In this document: positions 1-15,400 of the stretch, one piece after another
Position numbering within the stretch: position 1 is the stretch's first letter
How the letters are laid out: every line of letters starts with the position of its first letter
Assembly: GCF_051622035.1 (NCBI RefSeq)
Contig: NC_135357.1
Span: 31,600,191-31,664,190, forward strand
From: Arctopsyche grandis
Taxonomy: Eukaryota > Arthropoda > Insecta > Trichoptera > Hydropsychidae
Direction of reading: 5' to 3'
Length of the DNA: 64,000 nt
Program-made: the position numbers and the translations under genes
Notes under the pieces: generated by a model
The model's database searches: none
The model's input: only the letters and a program-made list of their open reading frames with translations
Told to the model about the DNA's origin: nothing

Positions 1-295
1 TTAATAGCTACTGATCTACTGATCATTTTCTATTCTATAATTTTAATTTAATTTTGTTAGTGATCATAGTATTATATTATTATAATGTTAATATGTACAG
101 CGTAATAGGAAAAAGAGCTCAAAAACCTATTTACAATTCTTATAAATGCTCATAACACATATAATACATTATATTAATTAAAGTCGATGACCTAAATCAG
201 ATTGTGTTTAGGTAATCTGTGTGTTATACCTGAAGGGTATAGACATTTTGTTGTAATCACCGAAACTCTTCACAAGTGTCTTAGTATGGTTATTC
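1..295 (-). repeat. LINE 3'-UTR fragment plus adjoining repeat, copy 1
   Basis: Roughly the first 125 bases match, in reverse orientation, the 3' untranslated part of the LINE remnant at 59.4-60.0 kb (shared landmarks: CTACTGATCTACTGATCATT and AAAAAGAGCTCAAAAACC). The whole stretch to about 295 is nearly identical to 1330-1623, including a shared block around CCTGAAGGGTATAGACA. It lies in the intron before the first visible Kazal exon. The copy runs off the left edge. Confidence 0.7.
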
Positions 296-405
296 TTTTA
301 TGATCAACTTGCAATGTTAGGAATACTTCATATACACTTCCTTCCGGTATAGTATGTACGATTTTAGTGAATTTGATCTCATGTTAGCATTATTTCTGTT
401 TGCAG

Positions 406-3400
406 GGTCGGAATAGCACTGTCACACGTTGGTGCTTGCAACAACATTTCAGCACACAGAGAGAACTGTCCAGTGGATTGTGGACAAGCACCCTTAGATG
501 GTCCAATTTGCGGCAGTGACGGCAACGTCTACAAGAACACTTGCCAAATGAAACTGTTGACTTGCGGGTGAGTCCCATACAAGACGTAACGGGTCTACGA
601 ATTCGCATCTTTCAGCACTTCCTGGAAGTCTCCGAATCAATAAACGATCTGAGGCAAAAAAAAATAATAGAAAACGTTCACGACTGTTCATAAGATGTCT
701 ATCTATGTATCTTCACGAGCCGTACAAATTGGTAATGGGTCGATATCGCTTAACGGGGTCTCAGACGGACAGAACATCTGTCAGAGCGACAGTCTGGGAT
801 TTTTTCCAAACAATTTCGGACGACAAGACGCCGCCGGAAGTCGAGTCTTTTTTTGCGGCGTCAGTCCATCAGCCGGTGTGATGGACGCGCAATTAGAACC
901 AACGGCAATTCGGATCAAGAACCTCGATTTTTTTCGCGTTTTTGTCAAGTTGAAAATTTTCCCATGCTTTTTTCTCGGTACTTATTGTTCTTGTTGTTTC
1001 TCTTTTCAGACAAGGTGTTGTAAGGACGAACAAGAAGTACTGTCAGACGACGAGGCACTGCAGGGAGTCCTGCTGGAGAGTGGCAAGACCCACCTGTGGT
1101 TCTGACGGACAATTGTACTCGAACGCTTGCAGTATGAAGTCTAAAAATTGCGGGTAATTATTTTAAAGTCTCATCTGTATCGAATGATGCATAATAGTGC
1201 ATGTAGGGCAAAACTTCTGACAATTTTCGTCAATTTTTTTAATCACTATAAAAGTAGATATTTTGCAAAATATGTTTCTGATTTTTAAATGCTTTTTATT
1301 ATTACGCAATTATGTTCACAATACATCTTATATCTATTTTAATAGCTACTGATCTACTGATCATTTACAATTTTAATTTAATTTGGTTAGTAATCATAGT
1401 ATGATATTATTCAAATGTTAATGTAATAGGAAAAAGAGCTCAAAAACCTATTTAAAATTCTTATAAATACTCATAATACATCCAATATATAATATTAATT
1501 AAAAACTCTAAAGTCGATGATCTAAAGTAGATTGTGTTTAGGTAATCTGTGTTTATACCTGAAGGGTATAGACATTTTGTTGTAATCACCGAGACTCTTC
1601 ACAAGTGTGTTAGTATGGTTATTAGTAGACACCAGATAGTCACAGTGCTATCCATTGTTCCATTGTTGTAAATCCTTTGTAAAAAAGGTTCGGCAAACCT
1701 TTAACAATGCATTTACAACCGTTGAACAATACGCGGCACCTTCTGGGTCCGGTGACTAGTTATTAGTAGAGTACGGACCCAAAACACGCCGCTCATTGTT
1801 CAATTGTTGTAAATGCTTTGTAAAAAAGGTTCGGCAAACCTTTAACAATGCATTTACAACATTTGAAGAATGAGCGGCGCGCTCTGCGTCCTGGCTTTAA
1901 TTATTTATTTATTTATTTATTTTAAACAGACCATTGTGGCATAACAGGAATTCCTAAAGCGCCACGACAACCTTTGTATTGAGTTGTTTTAATATCTTTT
2001 ACATGTATTAAATCGAAACTGCGTCTGTAATTCATTTCTGATTGGCTGTCATCAAAGTCGTTTCTGATTGGCTGGATTGGTCAAAGACGTTTGTGATTGG
2101 TCGGTCGTTAAATGATATTAATTTTTTCGATTCAAATAAATTAAATAATTTTTAATGGTTCGACAGTATACTAGACTGCATGTCCATTTCAAGTTACTTT
2201 TATTATATCCGTGCTAAAACGGAAGAGATCAACAAAAGTGGAACCGAGCGAAGCCAGGTAGCACCAATAGTAAGCATATAGAATCTGAGCTGGTTTCCAA
2301 TATTATAGAATGATTATTTTTAATTCCAAGTTGAATCAACAATATTTGTAAGAAAGTCGATTTGACCGTACATTTTAAATTAATAAAAATAAAAATAGAA
2401 ACCCCGTGACTGAGTCAATATTCTTTGAAAACTATTGGTATCTAAAACTTGGCAAGCAGATGGGTCAATACATTGTATGTCTGTGTGTATTGGAGCATCG
2501 TTCAAATCCACAATAGTAGACATTAACCATCCTCGATAGGGTTGATTTTCGCCTAGCACACGCCATTTCGAGCTCGTGTCTCGACCCAGACTATCTGCAA
2601 TCTGGTGCAGATCCCGAACAGCGCCTTTCTTTATCTGATTGCACGGAATAAGATCAGATATGTGTGGCGCAGCGGTCGTCGCTTCCAAATATGATCCAGC
2701 ATGGTCGATAACGACCGGTCCTAGATTGCCGCTTTTGCTTTTATTCGCTACTGCTGTTTTCCGCAACTGGTTGATTGTCGTTCGTTTCCAGGAAGCACGT
2801 GTTCGAAGTGCCGATGGCCTTCTGCGTGTCCCAGGAGAGGACCTCGGGTGGAGAAGCCTGCCCTTCGGACTGCAACACGGCCAAAGACAAACCGGTGTGT
2901 GGATCAGACGAAAACGTCTACAGGAACGAGTGCGAAATGAAGATGCTCAACTGTGGGTTAGTATAATATATGCATCCTGTGGCCTTGAATGCGCCATAGA
3001 ATTAATTAAATCCTCCTAGTACATACTTTTCAACACAATCGACCCTGCACACGTTGTAAATAAGATACCCACAACTTGGTTAGCTGACTTTTGAACGTGC
3101 TATCTCCACATATGGAGTATTGGCATCCAACATTACTTTGCACATCAGCATGTGTGGATTCGTCATTACAATTTGCTCCATCAACTTATACTGAAGGATA
3201 CAAGTACTTGTAGTCGTCATCCCATTTATGAAGGCTCACCCCCACTCTACAAAAAAGTGCGCACGCAATTATTATTGCCCTTGCGCACATTTTCTAAATC
3301 GTGGGGGTAGGCCTTTATAAATGGAATAATCTCCATGCTGTTTTAAACATTAAAATCCAATTCAATTTCGTTTCTAAAAGTTTTATTTAATTTGACTATT

Positions 3401-6400
3401 TTAGTTTATTTTTTGTTGTTTCATTATTTTAGACTAGCAAAAGTACTCAACTCCGTCAGAAATATAATAAATATAATTTGAAGCTATAATCCATCTGCTG
3501 TAGGAACACGGTTAGGAAAAACGTACTGCTGTCCCTTACAACGCTTCTTGACCAATAGCATTTTTTTATCTTTTATTCAATCAATCAATGTACACAATAT
3601 ACATATCAATAAATCATATATACATATAAGTTAATACATAATTCGAAACCATACCTGACATCTATGGTCAGACATTGCAAGCATCGTATACAATACGATC
3701 AATAAACATCGCATTCAAGACGATCAATAATGATTTATATACAACAATACGAATTTTATACAATAAACATCCACATAAACATCTATGGAGAGAAACCCGG
3801 CAAATCCTGAAATATAACACAATAACTCAAGATTTCGCTAGAGAAAGCCAATTTTGTAGGAATCGTTTCAATGGAGATCAGAAAAATTGGCAAAATCTGA
3901 TAAGAAACGACCGATCTGGTTACAAACCAAGGTCTGGCCATCAGCAACCAGTGTGACTCGGACTCATAACCACACTGACCATCGCATGACCTGCCTACCA
4001 CTATTTTATGCTGCTGGTTAACATTATATTTATTAGCACATAGTAGAAATGCAATTGGTCAAGATACGGTGTAAGGGACAGCGTGTACGTTTTTCCTGTG
4101 CTTTCCTACACGAAGCAACTATAAGTCACATATGTTAATTGTCGATTTCACTTGAACAGTCTTACCAACCCCCTATCTAAATCATTAGAATGGGCATTGG
4201 TAAGACTGCGTCTATGTCTATCAAAATGGTGTCCAGTCAAAAGCGCTCGGTACAAAAGCGCCCCGACGTAACCACCCCGACATAACATCTCTACGGTCGC
4301 TTTCCTTGTGTCTGAGAGTCATGACTTTCCTTTCTTCTAATTTCCATAATACGGCCCGTCACAACCCTGTCGCCCTGTCCTGGTCAGTCCATCTTGTTAG
4401 GGATTGTCCTTTTCCTCTGTTTCCCTCAACGAAATAGCCGCGAGGCGTCAAAAAAACGGAAGACAAAACCGCGAGATACAAGCAAAGCGTGCAAAATCGT
4501 GCCAGAATATATGTTTTTTTTTTATTTTATATATATACCAGGAAGGCCTTACAGGTAAACCCTAATGCGCCTTCCTGACCAATTACAAATTTACAAATTA
4601 CAATTCAGCATTTTTTTTATATAAATCACTGAATTACGAGACACTGTAAAACTCGTAAATCAATGAGACATCTATTAATTTGTACACAAACTTATTTATT
4701 GTACATTAATTAATAACAAATTATAGTTGACATATTGTATAGGAGGGATTTTTAGCCAATTTTTTTTTTTTTTTTCGGGAACCGTTTCAACAATGAAATC
4801 AGAGAGAATTGGCAAACTATGATAGGAAACGATCAACCTGAAGTCACAAATCCAGGTCTTACCAACAGCATAGTCTAAAAAATCCATTTTCATTCGAGGC
4901 TCGTGCCCAGGGATCGAACCCGCCGCCTCTCAACGCTAATCGGAAGCTTAAGAGGGCTGTACACCCGAAACCTTAATTTTGTTACCGTTCCTTTCTTCGA
5001 TATATATATTGAGTGTATGTATATATTGAGTGAATGCGACAGTTGCGCTTCGACCAGATAAAACGTATTTTAAATTGACAAAATCGAGGTTTCGTATTCT
5101 ACTATTTTCACCTCCAAAACTGGACCAATTTTTAAAAAAAAATCATCATCGGTATGAAAAAGATACTTTCTGTGCATCTATCGGCGTATTTTTTTAAAAT
5201 CGACCGTTAAATAAGCACGCTGGACCCGTTTCGAGGGTGTAAAAAAGAGGCGATTTTATAGATGTTTGGCGCCTCCTATGTCCTATAAAAAATAATTAAT
5301 CAAAAAAATAAAACGATAGATGCACCCCAATGGTGGATATCCATAGCATATTAAAAAATAATTTCTCTAGTGACATAATTGAGGAAGGGAGAAGTATAGT
5401 ACGTTTGTATGGACAAGGTGCTGCTGTACAGCCCTCTTAACGACCGAGCTATGCTGCTGGCTGAAATATATGAAAAATCATTTTAATTTCGACTTTATTT
5501 GTAGAATTTTAGCGGTTTTGTCTCCAGCGGCTTTGACGCCTCGCGATTACATCGGGGTACCATCAAAATAGCATTAAAACATAATATATGTATGTTTTTT
5601 ACACAAGAATTTGTAACTCAATGGATCCTTTTGCTAGTAGTTCATAAATAAGTTTTGGCAAACACCGTTTGAAACTCAAAAACAAATAACCATAACTTAT
5701 TTTAATTCTATGAATCAAAGGATTGCTTCAGTTGGTTTATTATAGCAATGAATGTATCAAAATCGTTTTAGTATAAAAGACGACGATGCAATCATTTTTA
5801 TTATAAAAATGATATAAAAACGTTGATTCGTTCGTCTTGTGTGGTCTTCTTAATGGACGAGACCTTTAAGAGGACTGAATTTAAATTTGACTCAGACTTC
5901 CTTGAAGAATGCTGATTGAAATTCCTAAACGCTCTCCGCTTTGAAGAAAAGGTCCTTTTGTGTCCCAATTTTTGTTAAAGGTCCCAATATGTCCCCCCCG
6001 TCATACCGGATTATCCTTCCTTCACGTCTGACTTCTACATATTAGATTCGCTCCAATGCAATGCAACGTCTAGTCTTTTCTTTTGGAATTCCTCAACCTC
6101 CCTGTTACAAAACTGCCAGCCTGAAAACGTGACCTGACAATCACGCAACTCTCTGGCTCCTAGTCCTTCTTTTGTCCGACTTAAATATGTAAAATTTTGA
6201 TTCCAGAACCGTCTCACGCAAACGGGTCATCAAAGTGGAGATGGAAAAATGCAGAAACAAACTAACCAAGTGTTTGAAGACCAAATGCGGCCACAGTTCA
6301 GATCCAGTTTGCGGCACCGATGCGGCCACATATCAAAATCTCTGTCAATTGAAAGTCGCCACATGCCTGTGAGTACTTACATAGCATATTTAATTCACAC

Positions 6401-9400
6401 GACGCCTTTCACTCGGAAGTTGTGATCAAAAAACCGAGATAAATGCAAAGTACTATATTTACATTTAGAGTCGCCACAGCATCTCCACAAGTTTTTATCA
6501 AATTCAACATTCACTCTGTGTTATTCTTTTAAATGATCTGTAAACTATATTTTAGACGGAAACACATCTCTGTAAGCTCATACAAAAATAACATGCGATT
6601 ATTTAGTTTTTTCTGAGGTTCAAGCGTTTTCTCATATACTATGCACATAAGTAAAATTTCTCAACCATGTACAGGTGTATGTATGTACATACATATGTAA
6701 CGAGCTCGTTTTCTAGTTATAGCGTAAACATTTTTTTAAATATAAATGAAAAGTCCTATCGTCTCAAATTATTTAACAATGGATTCGTAAAAAAAAATGG
6801 TTCTCAGAACGCCATTGTATAAAAATTTATATCAGAAAATTTTAGCTCGTTTATGAATTCGTTTTTGGGACGATTAACCAAACGTACATACATACATATG
6901 TACATAGGTATGTATATAAGATTTCAAAATTTCATCAAGTTCCATTATGATAAAGAATAAAAAATCGATTTAAATATAAATGATTTTTGGCGATAGTATT
7001 TTGATAAACGAGTTCAACTTTTCATATTATGGAAATACTACTTGTTTTACCCGGCTTCGCTCAGTATTTGTAATATAAACAGCTTAAACATGGCGAATCT
7101 AATAGTAAATGTTTATTTGGTTTTTTATTAAATTTATTTGAAACGAAAAAAAAATATATCGAATCGTCGTCATATAAACTTTAATTTGTTTTCGATGCTA
7201 CCAACCAATATTATATACTTAGATACAAAGTGTCTTTCGAAATTATATACATATACATATTAGATGTATTTTTGATGAAATTATTACTTTGTGAATTAAA
7301 ATAATCCTCCCTCGATATAAGTTTTAATATAATCACATTAAATAGAAGAAAACGAGCCATAATTGCACTTAATGGTATTCATAACATCACAACAGTATAT
7401 GAATTTTTAGTTAGCTGGATATTTGGCCGAACGGACATTTGTCAGGCTGACATGTAACCAAATAAAATTATTAATTCCGTAAGTTTATTTCCGATTTGAA
7501 AAAAAATTGAAAAACAGAAAAATTCATTGCAGAAAATTATTGTATTTATTATATTATAATGTAATTTTATGTTTAAAAAGTATAAAAATAATCGTAAAAA
7601 TCATAATAAAAATAAATTATAAAAGTGGATGAAAAAAATAGTCTTTTTACTATTTGCTAAAATATGAGCTCTACAGAAAAACCTTTCGAATAAACTTTAT
7701 AGACAACAATATTTTCTATTAAAAGCCACCAATGCTTTTGTTGTAAAATCGCAAAATTTGATTAAATCAAATTTTAAATATAGCAGCTTACGTATTATCT
7801 TTCTATTCCGGCTAATTTGCAATTATATTCAAGAAGTAATTTATTATTTGTAATTATATTCAACAATTAAATAAGTTTTCACTTTATATATTAAACATAA
7901 GATTTAGAGTGAAAATGTTAATAGATAATCATCTGTTAACCGTGTGATTCATACAAAGACAGAAAAGATTTATACGTATGATTTAAATGCGGTAGCGATA
8001 AGTCATGCTTTTGACTGTTCGCTTGCATATTCTTGTTGATCAATGAATCAATGCGAGAGAAAAAGACAGCTATATTTTCGTAAGCTATTGTTTTCGTCGC
8101 TTTTGGCGCGTGGCTATTGATTTATGCAGTCGCCTGTTGGCCTTACCTATGTTCGTTTGCTTGTCGATGCTTGTCGTTATTTTTTAATACAAAAATAGTC
8201 AAAAACATGCTATAGGACTAAAACTTTTTTATGTTGATGTGTAAAATGATTAATAAGATATATATTGAACCCATTTGTATTGAGAAAGTTGTATTTTCAG
8301 TAAAAAATACTGAGGTCTTGAAAAAATACTCGACCCCGGTTCGGGACACTCGTTCGATCTCGACGCTCCGTCCTTCAAAGGTTAAAATTAAATTTAAACA
8401 GATAAAAATTTCATTCCATCAAATGTCCGGTGGCCGAAATTTTCAGTACAAACCTAAAAAGTCAATTTTAATTGTGACAGTCATTAATAAATAAATAATA
8501 CAGAACGGTTGTAGAAATACGAGACAATTTTTTTTGGATCGTTATACGGGGTCCGTATAAGTGCCGAGTCACATTCGCGATTGCATTTCCGAAACGCATA
8601 AATTGAATCCGGAATTTTTATTACTCGCGTTTATTTATTTTTAGAAATAATTTATTAGCATGCCATCGACAGAGCCGCTTAGCTATGTAAATTCGCCAAG
8701 GACACTGCTCTTATAACGTTTATTAATAATGTACATAATTAATACGACCTCACGTTGAGTTGTGTGTTTTTAAAAATGTTACATACGGAGTGTTGAATAA
8801 TGAAACTAAAATTATTTATATACTTGTGTCGGCAATTAACGGGTTGCGAAAATCGCGTGTGTCGAATGACGTTGCGTGAGAATTACCGATACAAATTCGA
8901 ATTGTAAAATGTCGCCAAATTGAAGAATAGTTTTAATTTCATTGTATTTTTTTTGCTAAGCTAACCTTGCGTTTATTTATTGTGTTCTTTTCGTGTGTAG
9001 GAAAGGGATACAGATGGCACATATGGGAAATTGCACTGAAGTCTTGAGGCCTACACCGTGTCCCAGCGGTTGTGAAAATGAAGAAACTCCAACCCCAGTT
9101 TGCGGATCGGATGGTAACGTTTACAGGTAATTTTTTTGTATTTCAAGGTAACTTTTTAATCCTTGCTCTTTTCATTTCTTTGTTTACATTCATATTTATT
9201 ACGCTATAAACTGTACGAACTGCTGATTAATCAGTGGAAATTTTTAAAATTTTAAGCCCCCGTGTTTGCTTGAATTATTGTATACAATTTGCATTTTTTT
9301 CCAAGGTCACATTTTATTTTTATCGACTTGGTTTTATGTCCAGGTTTTGAAATTTTCAACTTATCTTAGTCAAAATTGTTGTGATTTTTTTTTTAATCTT

Positions 9401-12400
9401 TTCCAATTCTTCTTAAAATATTTCATAGAATCTCCTGATTTTACATCTTATTTATCATCTATATATATAAAATTGAATGTCTGTGTGTGTGTGTCTCGAA
9501 TAGGCTCCTAAACCACTGAACCGATTACGATGGAACTTTCAGGATTTGTTGTATGCATGTTCCGGAAGATTACTGTGAAAAAAAACGGGAATAAACATCT
9601 TAATAATAATATTCGTAATTACGATTTTATCTATATATGTAAAATTGAATGTCAATTTTATTTCAATAAGTCCAGAATCTCGGAAAAGCAGAATAAACGC
9701 CACCAGTATTTTTAAACGCAAAATATTTAATTTTTTGCGAAATATTTCTTGAAATGAAGAAAAATGGACTTACGTATAAAATATTCACCAACAACCTCGG
9801 TCGATGTTGAACCCTAGTGAGCTTTTATCGATAAACAGTCCTGCAAAATCGAATAAAACCAAAAAAAATATTTTTATTCAATATTTTGCGCGGCATTGTC
9901 CGAGTTGTCAGCGCGGAACTGTCGGAGCGGGTTTTTCGGCGCGGGATTGTCGTGCGCAGCTTTGTCGAGTCTCCGTCTATTGTTAACTTCGTAGAAAACC
10001 TTTTAATTGCTCTCTCGCACTGAGCCTTGTTGGAATGTGTATTGCTATTTGTCATTGCCCTAATGACCAACCTTCCTATTATTATAATATACAAATAAAT
10101 AAACTTTCTTCGATACGTTTACAATTCATGGTATGTATTATTCCGATCACCGATGTACGAATATCATCACAACACAAAAATTATATATAACGACTATTAA
10201 AATGCACAATTAAAACTCATACACAATAAATTCAATTTCAAAATAAAAGTGCATTTTTCGCCAATAATACAAAATAATACAATACTAACCAATAATACAA
10301 TTTTTTTTCAATCGAATATGTACACTCGCCTTTACAGATCACTGCAAAGCGACGAATATATGTACTTATACAGATACAATACAGTAGTATGTACAATTAA
10401 TACAAGCATTTTTATACAATGCGAATTCATACAAACATCATCCACAGTGACATCTATGGAGACACTTTTGCAGCATTTTATTATATAAATTAGCCAACCA
10501 TAAGACTAACTTGAGATTTGCAAGACAGATTGGAAATGAGATGCCAATTTACAGGAACTGTTTCAATGAAAACCAGAAAAATTGGTAAACTCTGAAATAA
10601 AACGATCGGCCTGGTCTCACAAACCAAGAACTGGCCAACAGCCACTAGTGAGAATCGAACCGAGACCACTCCTTTCGAAAGTATAATATGCTAACCACTA
10701 GCTCTCGAATACAAATTTCGAACTTTTCACTCGTTATAAATACTTTTTGTCGAACTTTGACCTCACACAGGTCACTCGTTATAAATACTTATTTTAAATT
10801 TTGACAGCATCGTTCAAATGGGTACATAATATTAAATTTATTACCAATCGAGTTTACATGACGGACTTGTTGCTTTGAAGCATTAAAGGGCTTTCTTTGT
10901 CTCGATTGCGACGCACACAAAATAGAACTTTGAATATTTCATGACCTGTTAACGAAAATCCTTCGGCGATAATTAAATATTAAATATTGACGGTTGATCG
11001 CGAGCCGTCCATGAAATTACAAACCCAGTCTATTTCCAACGTATCGAACTCGTACTCATACATAATATATGGACTCGTTAAAGATTGAAAGCTCTTAAGT
11101 GCACAATATCGAATATTCTAGTATTCGTTTTTTTTATTACCGTCGTAATGACGGCTATTAGGTCAATTATAGTCAGACAATTATTGACGTATGTACCGTG
11201 AGAACAACTGTCTGTGTCGCGTACAATAATTTGAAATTAGATATATGTATGTAGAAACGTCGTAAGTCATACAATATGTATGTATGTATAATATACTAGT
11301 ATTTTTAGTAATTATGTTTGTACTATGTAGTATCAAAAGTTGTACTATTTTTTTAAAATTTTGCTTATTAACCTGGCGGCAGCTCTTGACGTATCCTTAT
11401 GACGTAAATTGTATTTATAAAAGTTTTTTCATTGTTGTTTGTTTTCATATATAAACATGCTATATTTTTAATTCATCTCATATTTCTAATACATTCGACT
11501 AATGGTGCTTACGGACTAAACCAACGACGATTTTGGGCCAACTTTTTAACCAGCAGTAGCGTACAAAATATCGAAATAAAAATTAAATTTTAAAATTGAA
11601 ATTAAATATCAAAATCAAGCTAAAGAGCGAGATTGAGCTAAAATTAGACCATCGTTGATGTTTTGAATTGCAAAAATGTTTTGAATTACGACGATACCGC
11701 ATTTAAAACCAGAGAAATATTATAATTTCTCTGCGTACGAGCGAAAAAAAATATTGTTAAAGTCGTCACGAGATGTTACTGTATTTCCACTTGGATGATC
11801 GATAAAAAAAAACAATTCATAAAAAAACGCGGTGTCGGATGTCGGTGATTTGTCAAAGGGTTTTTTTTTCTTTCGTCGAAATAAAATTAATAATCACACA
11901 TTATCCGATAAATTTTACCTCTGAAATGATTTAATTACTTGATTTATTTCGACGAGAGAAACAATTGAAGAATAAAAAAATCCGTTTGATGTGACCGACA
12001 ACACCCCGGGTTAGCAAAAATCGTTGGATCACCCATACTAATACATGATATATTCTCAGTAACTGCGCATTACGAGGAAGTAAAAATAATAATTCTTTGA
12101 TTTTTTTTCGATCTTAGTGCGTATCTTCGTAAGTCAAAACATCTTCGACAAACAAAAGTCGAGGATTACCTGTATGTGATTGTTGATGATCTAATTTTAG
12201 GTCAATCTCGAAAATTTATTTAAATTGGGCATGTTCTGTTTTAACTTTCAATATTTAATTTTAATTTTAATATAATGATTATAATTTTATTTTGATACTT
12301 GAATTTAATTTTAATATAATAATAATAGTTTTAATTTTGATATTTAATTTCAATTTTTAAATTTAATTTTTATTTCGATATTTTGTACGCTACTGGTTTT

Positions 12401-15400
12401 TAAAGTTGGCCTGTGGGCCGTTCGTTGGCTTGGTGCGTACGCACCATTACTATCATGAAGGTCCCATTCATATCCCTTATATTTATTTATTTTACACATA
12501 TGTACATATATGAATGTATATGTATATGGTACAGTAAGGGCGAAATCACACAGGGAAGAACGGCACGTCGTGTGCAAGGCTCCCCGCTGTGGATGGTCTC
12601 CTACATTTCTTCAAGTATGGGATACATCGTTATCGATCATTGTCAAGCAAGCATACAATTTTACCGAAAACACTCCTGAGGGTCAATTTGGGGTGGGCGT
12701 GCTGGGCGTTCCATGAATATGTGAAAGGCACGGCCCATTTTATTCGCATTTATAAAAATATCTAAAAAAAAACCACGTGCCCCGTGCATCGCTGTGTGTT
12801 TTCGCCCTAAGAGTGTCAAATCTCGAATCAGTATTCACTGACAAGTAAGTGTGTACACTAGCTTTGGTTTTTAGTTAAGGCTTACGATGCTAGATTCCGC
12901 AGATACTCTTACTTGACAAAGTATACACTGACGCGCAAATTCATACACTAGTACATAAATCTGTTAACGAGTGAAATTTGAGTGGTTTGACAGCTGACCG
13001 GAGTTTGACGTTGCTCTTCCAATGAATGTTATGCTCAAGAATATAACTGGTTGTGTTCAAATAACTAATTTATTGTTGAATTGATAAGAAATATACCATT
13101 ATAAACAAGGTTAAATCCACTTTAGATGTTTTACAATTACATACATACGATTTTACTTACGATTTTAGGGTAGGCAAATTCAAGATGTGCGTACATACGT
13201 AACGTAAATACGTACGTAATCGTAATCATCGATAAAATCGAAAAAAAAAAATTGATTCCGATTAGGATTCAAGCCTATGACCTACTAGTAAAAAAATATT
13301 TTTATTTAAGTACTAGCTGAACCCGGCATTCATTGCAATGCCACAATAACGCATGCAATTCCCGTTCCCGTTCCCGTTCTCGTTCCCGTTCCCATTTGTC
13401 GGAAAAATGCAGGCAGCGAACACATTTGAAATTATTCAATTGTATGTTTATTTTACCCTAACAACGCAGGTCGCGACGCAAAAACATTTAAAATTATTGC
13501 GTTGCAATGCCACTCATTCCCGAATGCAAGCTTCCCGGAAATGCATACAACAAATCCTGAAAGTGCCACCGTAATCGGTTGTATGGTTTAGGAGCCTATA
13601 CGAGACAGACAGACAAACAGACATTCATTTTTTACAAACCTCTTCTTACTTCAGAAACAATTTGGTCGTGTGACAAAGTTTGGGTTCTTATCCGATCGTT
13701 TTCAAACTTTGCCATTTTACTCGGTTTGGTCATCAATATGAGTCGAAATGACGTCCGCCATTACGATGGTGAAAAATAGTCGTAATAGACAAGTTTGAAA
13801 ATATTCCGTCATATTTCTTCTTGACGTCTATCGTCCGAATTGATCGTTCAGATTGTTCGTTCAGTTTTTTCGTTTTAGCCTCTTCTTACTTTATATTTTA
13901 TTTTTGTTTTAATTTTTTTATTTTTCAATTAATCATGCACACTCGCCTAACAGATTGCTCCAAAGCGGCGAATGTGCTAAACAGATTAAGAATCGATAAA
14001 TTATATAATACATATATTATTAAATACATAATTAAACAAATGGTCACATTATTTATTATGCAACAATACGAAATATTTATATTTCAATAATCATCCATAG
14101 AGACATCTATGGAGAAAATCTGGCGAAACCTAAGAGATAATAATAACTCAAGGCTTTTCGCAATAGAAAATTGGATAAGAAAGCCAATTTTACAGGAATC
14201 GCTTCACATCAGAAAAATTGACAAATTCTGATAAGAAACAACCGACTTCGACAAACCGAGGTCTGGCCAGCAACGAAACTCCAGTGGGAAGCGAACTCGT
14301 GACCCCTAGCACGAGGGAATACAACACTAGACCACGCTGCTGGTTACTAGAGCACGTCGTATCCCTTTTCGCCGCCATCTCGCTATTTCAGATTTTAATT
14401 GTTTAAACGCCTATAACTTTTTCTTTTTGCACTCTATATTTTTTTTTATTTTATATATGTACATAGATTTACGTATATTTATACACATTGCAGATCTGAA
14501 TGCGACATGAGAAAGGCAACGTGCGGACAACACGTGGTGGTGGCTGGAGATGCTCACTGCAGGAACACGGCGAGATGTGGTTCCCCCTGTCCAAAAGGTG
14601 GTCCAGTCGTATGCGGATCCGACATCCGCTTCTACAGGAACGAGTGCGAGATGAAGAAGGACAACTGCGGGTCAGTACACGTGTGCATGCAAAGTTTCGC
14701 AATTCTCGCCGCTAGGTGGTGCGCGAGTGCACCGATTGGCGAAATAACCCCATCAACTCACCGCACGTTCCGGTGACACTCCGTGACGATCGATTTGGAC
14801 GTGCGTGACAGCGCCAGATCGCGTGCCAATCGTCGCTGACACGACAGACACGCCCAAGCGGTTTATCAAAACGTAACGAAATGTTTATCCGAAGCTTCCG
14901 CAGAGTCGCCGTAAGCGAAACTGAAACGATAATCATGACATGGTTAACTTGGCTAATTCAATCAGGGCGATGTGATAGCTCTACTAGTCTACTGATACAT
15001 TTTCGACACGTCGTGTTTTTGACATGCGTGCCATTGTTCGTATACGATATACTACATATTAAATGTTTTTCCAACTATATCATTGCTTATAGCGGGTTGA
15101 CACGATACGAGTGCACTCAGACCGAGTCCGCTAAATGAATCACTCGGACGTTGCCACGTTACGAGTAACGTCCGAGTGACCAAATTAGGGCACACGGTCT
15201 GAATGCAATCGTACTGTGTCAACCCGCTATTATATATGTACAATCAATCTTGGGACTATGTAATGTCTATCACATAGATCGCTCACTATTTTCTAACTGA
15301 AGGATATTCGGCTTTACTCTAATTGAATAATTCTTTTGGCACACTGGCAATACTGTATATTTTCTAATTGATGAACTACGGCTTTTTTGTTGTCCTAATA

